A DNA stretch of 13,925 nt, taken from contig MERE01000100.1 of assembly GCA_001771975.1 (NCBI GenBank), positions 1 to 13,925 on the forward strand. The letters are read 5' to 3'. The position numbers and the translations under genes were made by a program. Under the pieces are notes generated by a model that saw only the letters and a list, made by a program, of their open reading frames with translations, ran no database searches and was not told the DNA's origin. Shown one piece after another: positions 1-6,890 of this stretch. The stretch's first letter is position 1. The number at the start of each line of letters is the position of its first letter. Source of the stretch: Betaproteobacteria bacterium RIFCSPLOWO2_02_FULL_68_150 (GTDB taxonomy: Bacteria; Pseudomonadota; Gammaproteobacteria; Burkholderiales; SG8-39).

Positions 1-560
<560 letters not shown>

Positions 561-562
561 CC

Positions 563-1990
563 ATGTCCGGCATCAACTACTCCGAAAAGATCCCCAACAA
601 CGTCGACCTGGCGTCGAACAGGACGCTGCAGCGGGCGCTCGAGCACTGGCAGCCCAATTACCTCAAATGGTGGGCCGACATGGGGCCCGACAAGTCCACC
701 AGTTTCGACGTCTACCTGCGCACCGCGGTGAGCGTCGATCCCAAGGGCTGGGCGCACTACGACTACGTCAGGATGCCGGACTACCGCTGGGGCATCTTCC
801 TCGCGCCCGCCGAAGCCGGGCGCCAGGTCAATTTCGGCGCGCACAAGGGCGATACTGCCTGGCAGGAGGTGCCGGGGGAATACCGCTCGACCCTGCGCCG
901 CATCATCGTCACGCAGGGCGACACCGAGCCCGCATCGGTCGAGCAGCAGCGCCATCTCGGCCTCACCTGCCCTTCGCTTTACGACCTGAGAAACATCTTT
1001 CAGGTGAACGTCGAGGAAGGCCGCCACCTCTGGGCCATGGTCTACCTGCTGCACGCGCATTTCGGCAAGGACGGCCGCGAGGAAGGCGAAGCACTGCTCG
1101 CGCGGCGCTCGGGCGACGCCGACAATCCGCGCATCCTCACCGCGTTCAACGAGAAGACGCCGGACTGGCTGTCGTTCTTCATGTTCACTTTCATCACCGA
1201 TCGCGACGGCAAGTTCCAGCTCGCCGCGCTCGCTGAAAGCGGCTTCGATCCGCTGTCGCGCACCTGCCGCTTCATGCTTACGGAAGAGGCGCATCACCTG
1301 TTCGTAGGGGAATCGGGCGTGGCGCGCATCATCGAGCGCACCTGCGAGCTGATGGCGCAGCACAGGACCGACGATGTGGCGAAGCTGCGCGGCCTCGGCG
1401 TGATCGACCTGCCTACGCTGCAGCGCTACCTCAACTTCCACTTCAGCGTGACGAGCGACCTGTACGGCTCCGAAGTGTCGTCGAACGCGGCGTCGTTCTA
1501 TACCAACGGCCTGAAGGGCCGTTTCCAGGAGACGACGATCGGCGACGACCACCGGCTCGAAAGCGCGCAGTATCCGGTGATGGAGGTGATCGGCGAGCGC
1601 ATCGTCACGAGGAACGTCGGCGCGGTCACCGCGCTGAACGAACGCCTGCGCGACGACTGGACGCACGACCTGGAGAACGCGATCGAGCGCTGGAACCGGA
1701 TTCCCGAGAAACACGGCATCGGCTTTCGCTTCAAGCTGCCGCACAAGGGTTTCCACCGCAGGATCGGCGTCTTCGCGGAACACCATGTCAGCCCGGACGG
1801 CAAGGTGCTTGCGGAGGCGGAATGGACGCACCGCCATCAGCAATGGTTGCCGAGCGCGGAAGACCGCGCCTTCGTGCAGTCGCTCATGGGCCGCGTCACC
1901 GAGCCCGGCAAGTTCGCCAACTGGATCGCGCCGCCGCGCCAGGGCATCAACAAGCAGCCGGTGAATTTCGAGTACGTGCGCTTCGGCTGA
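563..1990 (+). CDS. boxB: BoxB, benzoyl-CoA 2,3-epoxidase oxygenase subunit (canonical copy)
   Basis: A 475-residue di-iron monooxygenase that epoxidises benzoyl-CoA to 2,3-epoxybenzoyl-CoA using O2 and electrons from BoxA, in the cytoplasm. Full length for the family (about 473-477). The N-terminus MSGINYSEKIPNNV and the C-terminus NFEYVRFG are typical. Predicted di-iron ligands, by alignment from memory to Azoarcus evansii BoxB with an offset of +2, are E122 (GDTEPAS), E152 and H155 (EEGRHLWAM), D213 (ITDRDGK), and E242 and H245 (TEEAHHLF). All are present. I chose the ATG at 563, 2 nt after the boxC stop, over an upstream in-frame start inside boxC because the family N-terminus begins here. 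There is only a weak GGGAG about 12 nt upstream, so translational coupling to boxC is likely. This copy has the YTNGLKGRF segment I associate with characterised BoxB proteins, so I take it as the orthodox enzyme. Confidence 0.95.
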   Translation: MSGINYSEKIPNNVDLASNRTLQRALEHWQPNYLKWWADMGPDKSTSFDVYLRTAVSVDPKGWAHYDYVRMPDYRWGIFLAPAEAGRQVNFGAHKGDTAWQEVPGEYRSTLRRIIVTQGDTEPASVEQQRHLGLTCPSLYDLRNIFQVNVEEGRHLWAMVYLLHAHFGKDGREEGEALLARRSGDADNPRILTAFNEKTPDWLSFFMFTFITDRDGKFQLAALAESGFDPLSRTCRFMLTEEAHHLFVGESGVARIIERTCELMAQHRTDDVAKLRGLGVIDLPTLQRYLNFHFSVTSDLYGSEVSSNAASFYTNGLKGRFQETTIGDDHRLESAQYPVMEVIGERIVTRNVGAVTALNERLRDDWTHDLENAIERWNRIPEKHGIGFRFKLPHKGFHRRIGVFAEHHVSPDGKVLAEAEWTHRHQQWLPSAEDRAFVQSLMGRVTEPGKFANWIAPPRQGINKQPVNFEYVRFG

Positions 1991-1999
1991 GCGCGCACC

Positions 2000-3196
2000 A
2001 TGCAGACTGCGGAGCTCATTCGCCAGCACCTGATCGACCCGGAGATCTGCATCCGCTGCAACACCTGCGAGGAAACCTGCCCGATCGACGCGATCACGCA
2101 CGACAGCCGCAATTACGTCGTCAAGCCGGAGATCTGCAACAACTGCAACGACTGCGTCGCGCCCTGCCCCACCGGCGCCATCGACTCCTGGCGCAGCATA
2201 GCGAAACCGTATTCGACCGCAGAACAGTTCGCGTGGGATTCGTTGCCCGCCGCTGCAGAGGACGCGGGCAACGAAGACCGTCCGGGCGACATCCCCGAGG
2301 AGGTGGCGCGCTTCGCCGCTGCCGCCTCGCAGGCGCAGGGCGGCACGGCGCCGCCGCCCTGGTCGGCCGCGCATCCCTACGTAGGGCTTTACAGCCTGGC
2401 ACGGCCGGCCATCGCTACCTGCGCAGGCAATTTCCGCCTCACCGCGGCGGACGCCGGGAGCGACATCCGCCACATCGTGCTCGACTTCGGAACCACGGCA
2501 TTCCCGGTGCTCGAAGGCCAGTCGCTGGCGGTAATCGTAGCGCTGGCCGGCGGCCAGCACGTGCGCATGTACTCGATCGCGAGCCCGAGGAACGGCGAGC
2601 GGCCCGGCTACAACAACGTCTCGCTCACCGTGAAGCGCGTCACCGAGGACCGCGACGGCAAGCCGGTGCGCGGCATCGCCTCGAATTTCCTCTGCGACCT
2701 GAAGAAGGGCGACCAGCTGAGCGTCGCCGGTCCGTTTGGCAGCACCTTCCTGATGCCGAACCATCCGGGCGCCAACCTGATCATGATCTGCACCGGCACC
2801 GGGTCGGCGCCGATGCGCGCCATGACCGAGCGCCGGCGCCGGCGCCTCGCGCTGAAGGAAGGCGGCGAGCTGATGCTGTTCTTCGGCGCGCGCACGCCCG
2901 GCGAGCTGCCCTACTTCGGGCCCCTCATGAAGCTACCCGTGGATCTGATCGACGTGCAGCTCGCCTTCTCGCGCGTGTCCGGCAAGGCGAAAGAGTACGT
3001 GCAGGACCGCATGCGCGCCTGCGGCGGGAAGGCCGCCCGGTTGCTGGCCGACGAGAACACCTACGTCTACCTCTGCGGCCACAAGCAGATGGAGCAAGGC
3101 GTGGAGGCGGCCTTCGCCGAGATCTGCGGCGTGGACTGGAACGCGATGAAGGAACGAATGCGGTCCGCGGGCCGCTATCACGTGGAAACCTACTGA
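2000..3196 (+). CDS. boxA: BoxA, benzoyl-CoA epoxidase reductase subunit (2x[4Fe-4S]-FAD-NADPH)
   Basis: A 398-residue reductase that moves electrons from NADPH through FAD and two [4Fe-4S] clusters to BoxB. The N-terminal ferredoxin domain has two CxxCxxCxxxCP motifs (C17, C20, C23, C27 and C46, C49, C52, C56). A linker rich in Ala and acidic residues spans about 75-120. The rest is a ferredoxin-NADP reductase fold: FAD motif RMYS at 189-192, nucleotide motif GTGSAPMR at 266-273, the CGHKQME segment from 359, and a C-terminal aromatic YHVETY typical of FNR-type flavoproteins. It starts 9 nt after boxB and ends in TGATG, so its stop overlaps the start of the second boxB by 1 nt; all three are therefore probably co-translated. 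A run of five arginines at 278-282 is encoded by a GGCGCC-rich stretch. Family assignment is firm. The reductase partner of the second BoxB is inferred to be this same protein. Confidence 0.95.
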   Translation: MQTAELIRQHLIDPEICIRCNTCEETCPIDAITHDSRNYVVKPEICNNCNDCVAPCPTGAIDSWRSIAKPYSTAEQFAWDSLPAAAEDAGNEDRPGDIPEEVARFAAAASQAQGGTAPPPWSAAHPYVGLYSLARPAIATCAGNFRLTAADAGSDIRHIVLDFGTTAFPVLEGQSLAVIVALAGGQHVRMYSIASPRNGERPGYNNVSLTVKRVTEDRDGKPVRGIASNFLCDLKKGDQLSVAGPFGSTFLMPNHPGANLIMICTGTGSAPMRAMTERRRRRLALKEGGELMLFFGARTPGELPYFGPLMKLPVDLIDVQLAFSRVSGKAKEYVQDRMRACGGKAARLLADENTYVYLCGHKQMEQGVEAAFAEICGVDWNAMKERMRSAGRYHVETY

Positions 3197-4611
3197 TGGC
3201 CATCGACTACGCCGGGAAGATTCCCAACAACGTGAACCTCGCCAACGACCGCACGCTGCAGCGCGCGCTCGAGCATTGGCAGCCCCGCTTTCTCCAGTGG
3301 TGGCACGAGATGGGGCCGAGCGATTTCGAGAAGGCCGATGTCTACCTGCGCACCGCCACCTCGGTGGACGCGCAGGGCTGGGCGCAATACGGCGCGGTGA
3401 GGATGCCCGACTACCGCTGGGGAATCTTCCTTGCCGACGCAGTGAGCGACCGCAGGATCCACTTCGGTGACCGCATCGGGCAGGCGGTGTGGCAGCAGGT
3501 GCCGGGCGAGCACCGCTCCACGCTGCGCCGCCTGATCGTGACGCAGGGCGACACCGAGCCCGCCTCTGTAGAGCAACAGCGCCTGCTCGGGCACAGCTGC
3601 CCCTCGCTCTACGATCTGAGGAACCTGTTCCAGATCAACGTCGAGGAAGGCCGCCACCTCTGGGCCATGGTGTACCTGCTGCACGCCTACTTCGGGCGCG
3701 ACGGGCGCGAGGAGGCCGAGGAGTTGCTCGCGCGCCACTCGGGCGACGCCGACAAGCCGCGCATCCTCACCACGTTCAACGAACCGATCAGCGACTGGCT
3801 CTCGCTCTATTGCTTCACCTATTTCACCGACCGCGACGGCAAGTACCAGTTGAAGAGCCTCGCCGAGAGCGCCTTCGATCCGCTGTCGCGCACCTGCCGG
3901 TTCATGCTGACGGAGGAAGCACACCACATGTTCGTAGGCGAAACCGGCATCGGCCGCGTAGTCAAGCGCACGCTCGAGGTGATGAAAGAGCTGGCCACCG
4001 ACGACGCGGCGCGAATCCGCGCGCACGGTGCGGTGGACCTGCCGCTACTGCAGAAATACCTGAACTTCTGGTGCTCTTCTTCGCTCGACCTGTTCGGCTC
4101 CGAGATTTCGTCCAACGCCGCGGCCAATTTCGCCGCCGGGTTGAAGGGCCGGCCGGACGAATCCACTTACGACGATCACGTGCTGCGCGACCGCATGCTC
4201 GACCTGCAGACGCCGCAGGGCATCGAGCAGGTGCCGGCGCTCAATGCCCTCAACGAGGTGATGCGCGAGTCCTATCTCAAGGACTGCGAGATCGGACTCA
4301 AGCGCTGGAACCGCGCCATCGAGCGCGCCGGCCACGCCTTGCGCCTCGCGCTGCCCTCGCCGCATTTCCGCCGCTCGATCGGCTCGTGGGTCAACCAGCC
4401 GGTGACGCCCGAAGGCAAGCTCGTGACGCAGGACGAGTACGCCGGGCGCATCGGCGAGTGGATCCCGACTGAAAGCGACCGCGCCTTCGTGCGCTCGCTG
4501 ATGCGCAAGGTCGTCGAGCCCGGCAAAATGGCCACCTGGGTCGCGCCGCCCGAGCGCGGCGTCAACAACCTGCCGGTCGAGTACGAGTACGTGAAATTGG
4601 GGTCAGAGTAA
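3196..4611 (+). CDS. Second, divergent BoxB-like di-iron oxygenase
   Basis: A 471-residue paralogue of the boxB at 563-1990. The ATG overlaps the boxA stop (TGATG) and no clear Shine-Dalgarno is visible, so translation is probably coupled to boxA. All six predicted di-iron ligands are kept (E121, E151, H154, D212, E241, H244), and residues about 100-250 are nearly the same as in the first copy. From about residue 290 on it differs: the canonical HFSVTSDLYG reads WCSSSLDLFG, FYTNGLKGRF reads NFAAGLKGRP, and about 330-425 aligns poorly with altered spacing. An active aryl-CoA oxygenase with a changed acyl-CoA pocket is my inference; a redundant benzoyl-CoA epoxidase is the alternative. The last residues (G-S-E) and the stop codon come from an inverted repeat that starts at 4590; the first copy ends at YVRFG. 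I leave the symbol blank because the substrate is unknown. Confidence 0.88.
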   Translation: MAIDYAGKIPNNVNLANDRTLQRALEHWQPRFLQWWHEMGPSDFEKADVYLRTATSVDAQGWAQYGAVRMPDYRWGIFLADAVSDRRIHFGDRIGQAVWQQVPGEHRSTLRRLIVTQGDTEPASVEQQRLLGHSCPSLYDLRNLFQINVEEGRHLWAMVYLLHAYFGRDGREEAEELLARHSGDADKPRILTTFNEPISDWLSLYCFTYFTDRDGKYQLKSLAESAFDPLSRTCRFMLTEEAHHMFVGETGIGRVVKRTLEVMKELATDDAARIRAHGAVDLPLLQKYLNFWCSSSLDLFGSEISSNAAANFAAGLKGRPDESTYDDHVLRDRMLDLQTPQGIEQVPALNALNEVMRESYLKDCEIGLKRWNRAIERAGHALRLALPSPHFRRSIGSWVNQPVTPEGKLVTQDEYAGRIGEWIPTESDRAFVRSLMRKVVEPGKMATWVAPPERGVNNLPVEYEYVKLGSE

Positions 4612-4678
4612 CTTCGGCGCTTTTCGTCTGCAGCGGCGCGGCGTTACCTGCCGTGAGTTACTCTGACCCCATTTCACG
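4590..4678. repeat. Long inverted repeat with GGGGTCAGAGTAACT arms; also a possible bidirectional terminator
   Basis: The left arm (4590-4613) and right arm (4656-4678) are reverse complements over 23 bases, apart from one extra T in the left arm (AAATTGGGG against AAATGGGG). The 42-nt loop (4614-4655) has an inner CGGC/GCCG pair at 4615-4618 and 4650-4653. The left arm overlaps the 3' end of the second boxB and encodes its last residues and stop. The element lies between convergent transcription units (boxB copy ending at 4611, bactofilin ending at 4691), where a hairpin of this strength could end transcription from both sides, although there is no U-tract. The GGGGTCAGAGT core resembles dispersed palindromes I recall from beta- and gammaproteobacterial genomes that are linked to REP-associated (Y1-type) transposases. 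That link is from memory and no transposase is present here. Confidence 0.85.
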
Positions 4679-4690
4679 CAGCGCGAGCGC

Positions 4691-5212
4691 TCAGTTGCGC
4701 CGCGCCGCGACCACGGTGGCGGTCTTGTCGAGCAGGTTGACCTCGCCGGAAAGCTCGGCGCCTTCCTCGACCTTGATGCGCGCATAGCGGACTTTGCCGG
4801 AAACCTTGCCGGTGGCATGAACCACCAGCAGCTTGCGCACGGTGAGTTCACCCTCGAGCCGCCCGTGAATCTCGGCCGTGTCGACGGCCACCGTGCCGGC
4901 GAAGACCCCGTGCTCGGCGATCTGAATAACGCGGCAATCGAGCGTCGCCTCGATGCGGCCTTCCACCGCCAGCGTATCGCAATCGGTGACCTCGACGCCC
5001 TTCATCTTGATGTCGGGCCCGACGACCAGTTTTGCTTCCTTGCGTTCCTCGCCCTTGACAACGGCGTGGACGGGATGCGGATCGGGTCGCGGCGCGGATT
5101 GCGGCTCGGCTTGCGCGGCCTGCGGCAGATTCTGCGGTGAGGGAATCGGAGGCGGCACGAATCGAACCGGGGTTTCATCGCGCTTGCGGAAAAACGTGTC
5201 CTTCTGCAGCAT
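4691..5212 (-). CDS. Bactofilin family protein (polymer-forming cytoskeletal)
   Basis: A 173-residue bactofilin. Bactofilins self-assemble without nucleotide into filaments, often at the inner membrane, and act as scaffolds in cell shape, polarity or envelope synthesis. Residues about 60-160 form the repetitive beta-helix domain, with evenly spaced short strands such as KLVVGPDIKMKG, LAVEGRIEATLD, HGVFAGTVAV and IHGRLEGELTV. The N-terminal about 50 residues are Pro/Gln-rich and probably disordered, as is common in the family. The frame is open far upstream, but I chose the ATG at 5212 because GGGAGG sits 8 nt before it; a start at 5266 has no such site. No M23 peptidase gene, a frequent bactofilin neighbour, is next to it. 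It is the last gene of the minus-strand block and lies after a 248-nt gap with strong inverted repeats, so it may have its own promoter. Confidence 0.88.
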   Translation of the reverse strand: MLQKDTFFRKRDETPVRFVPPPIPSPQNLPQAAQAEPQSAPRPDPHPVHAVVKGEERKEAKLVVGPDIKMKGVEVTDCDTLAVEGRIEATLDCRVIQIAEHGVFAGTVAVDTAEIHGRLEGELTVRKLLVVHATGKVSGKVRYARIKVEEGAELSGEVNLLDKTATVVAARRN

Positions 5213-5220
5213 GGGGCGAA

Positions 5221-5226
5221 CCTCCC
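5221..5226 (-). promoter_or_regulatory. Ribosome binding site of the bactofilin gene
   Basis: GGGAGG on the minus strand, 8 nt before the ATG at 5212. It settles the start codon against longer in-frame alternatives upstream. Confidence 0.7.
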
Positions 5227-5293
5227 TTGGGATGAAAAAACGAATGAAAGGTTGTGCAATCTTCATGCCGGAACGTTTTCCGCATGAAATCAA

Positions 5294-5410
5294 AGTCCTA
5301 TGCAAGGACTGGTCGGGCGGGCTGTCGCGCCGCGACGACATCATTCGCCCTCGATCAAGCAGTGGCTTGATCGGGCGGACTATTTCGTGTCCCGCCTGCC
5401 CGACAGGCGG
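5294..5410. other. Cluster of inverted repeats, candidate structured RNA or ssDNA element
   Basis: Within the 248-nt gap between the DUF6498-like gene (ends 5461) and the bactofilin start (5212) there are four local perfect palindromes. They are AGTCCT/AGGACT (5294-5299, 5305-5310), GTCGCG/CGCGAC (5324-5329, 5331-5336), CGATCAAGC/GCTTGATCG (5352-5360, 5365-5373, 4-nt loop) and CCGCCTG/CAGGCGG (5392-5398, 5404-5410). An 11-bp stem with one G-U pair, 5312-5322 with 5394-5404, can enclose the second and third hairpins as a three-way junction; the fourth hairpin competes with this stem. TCGGGCGG occurs directly at 5313-5320 and 5371-5378. On the minus strand this would be the 5' leader of bactofilin mRNA or the 3' end of the upstream transcript. 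No long U-tract follows, so a simple intrinsic terminator is not clear. No known RNA family is recognised. Confidence 0.55.
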
Positions 5411-5460
5411 CGCCATCGATCCGGTCTGATTGCGGTTGTTCGCTACAGCCGGCCGCGGAC

Positions 5461-6849
5461 TCAGGCGCCCTCGGGCGACAGCAGCGCGCGCTCCCTGCGG
5501 TGCATGGTGTAGTCGATTCCTGTCTTGAGCAGGATGAACAGCAGCAAGGCCGCCACCGGCGCCCGCGTGCCCTGCAGCAACAATCCTCCGGCGATGATGA
5601 ACAGGTGCACCACGACGATGCGGCCGTAAGGACGGAACATCATGCGCGCAATGTCCACGCGCCGGTACTCCTCGCGCCCGATGTAGTTGCGCGCGAACGA
5701 ATAGCCGTGACTGAGCGCCAGCGCCGCAATGACGGCGAGCGCGCCGGGCTCGCGCAGCCGGTCGGCGAGGATCTGCCAGATTTCCAGTGGTACTCCCATA
5801 GGTCCCCGCACCGGAAAGAGCGACGCGAGGAACATGCCGTGCACCGCGCAGAAGCCGCCATAGTGCACGAGGAAAAAGGCGGCCAATGCCGTTTTCGCCG
5901 CCATGCGCTCGCCGCCGGTGCTCTGAACCGGAGCCGATGCGCTGCGCATCGCATCCGGATCCGCGAACAGGATGCGCAGCACGTGCATCGCGCCGATGAC
6001 GAGGTTCTCGACCCAATACAGGATGACCACGTCGCCGATGCGCCAGCCCCAGTACAGCACGCCGACGAGCAGCAGCAGGTTCGCGGCGATCAGCACTGGC
6101 GCCGAGACCGGTGCCGGCAAATCGCGCACCTCCTCTTGCGTCGCATGCCCGATCGCAGGTGCCGCGATTCCCGACACGTCAACCGGGGCTGCCGTCATCA
6201 GCGCCTCTCGTGCCGCATCCGGCAACGCCTGCGTCCCGACCCGCTCGTGCACCGGCGGTTCTGACCGGCGCGTTCCCTGCGCCATGTCGAGCGGGAACGT
6301 GCGGTCGAGATCCATCCCCGGCAAATCCGCTCGGATACGCAGCCGCCAGAGGTAGGGTTCACCGCGGACGATCTCGGGTTCATCGGGAACCGGCACGCGA
6401 AACTCGATCCGGCCGCCCCTGGAGCGCAATCGATGCATCCTCCGGTAGACCGCTTTTTCGCTGCGCGTGGTCCTGCCCTTCGAATCGGTACCCAGAACCT
6501 CTTCGAGCGCCATCAGGTCGATCATGACGGGCCGCAAGCCCAGCCCCGGCGCGTGCAGTTCGCCAGCAAGCTCGCCGCCGAGCACCGGAGGCTCCATCAG
6601 CTTCAGTTGCAATTCGCCGAATTTCCAGTATTCGAGCGTCTTTTGAAACGTGACCCAAACGTAGACCACGCCCCAAACCGCGAAGAACCCGCTCACCAAC
6701 GTCCCGACCAGGACGGTGGGAGGCTTGAACGCGAACACGTAGAAAATCGGGAAGGCGATCGCGCCATACACGATGCAGAAAAACCAGGACTTGATGATGA
6801 GTCCTGGCGTCTCCATGGACGCGATGCGTCGCTGGTAGTACTGGCTCAC
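5461..6849 (-). CDS. Membrane protein with C-terminal DUF6498-like domain
   Basis: A 462-residue integral membrane protein of unknown function. Two N-terminal hydrophobic segments (about 18-41 and 44-68) are followed by a long soluble stretch (about 70-245). That stretch begins with WKFGELQLKLMEPPVLGGEL, a pattern I associate with DUF3592-like or arrestin-like beta-sandwich regions. The C-terminal half holds about six hydrophobic segments (about 250-268, 271-293, 318-345, 366-384, 408-425, 428-447). The motifs ILYWVENLVIG and the late IDYTMHRRE are the reason for the DUF6498-like call. The track start is GTG at 6849; an ATG at residue 12 is equally possible, and neither has a clear Shine-Dalgarno. 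The gene begins 41 nt after phaC and on the same strand, so co-transcription is likely. The family name is from memory and function is not known. The fusion of two membrane modules around a soluble domain is the notable feature. Confidence 0.7.
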   Translation of the reverse strand: MSQYYQRRIASMETPGLIIKSWFFCIVYGAIAFPIFYVFAFKPPTVLVGTLVSGFFAVWGVVYVWVTFQKTLEYWKFGELQLKLMEPPVLGGELAGELHAPGLGLRPVMIDLMALEEVLGTDSKGRTTRSEKAVYRRMHRLRSRGGRIEFRVPVPDEPEIVRGEPYLWRLRIRADLPGMDLDRTFPLDMAQGTRRSEPPVHERVGTQALPDAAREALMTAAPVDVSGIAAPAIGHATQEEVRDLPAPVSAPVLIAANLLLLVGVLYWGWRIGDVVILYWVENLVIGAMHVLRILFADPDAMRSASAPVQSTGGERMAAKTALAAFFLVHYGGFCAVHGMFLASLFPVRGPMGVPLEIWQILADRLREPGALAVIAALALSHGYSFARNYIGREEYRRVDIARMMFRPYGRIVVVHLFIIAGGLLLQGTRAPVAALLLFILLKTGIDYTMHRRERALLSPEGA

Positions 6850-6890
6850 GACCGGCGCATTATCCGCCGATCGCCGCCCGTGCTACGCGC

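Noticed and set aside
2826..2848. GGCGCC-rich palindromic stretch
   Set aside because: It lies inside boxA and encodes a run of arginines in a conserved reductase domain; codon bias in GC-rich DNA explains it.
1822..3195. Long in-frame upstream extension of the second boxB through boxA (929 codons in total)
   Set aside because: The extension is boxA read in another frame; the BoxB family N-terminus begins at the ATG at 3196.
4590..4678. Insertion sequence or attachment site
   Set aside because: There is a palindrome but no transposase or recombinase gene and no visible target duplication in the window; it is kept only as a repeat.
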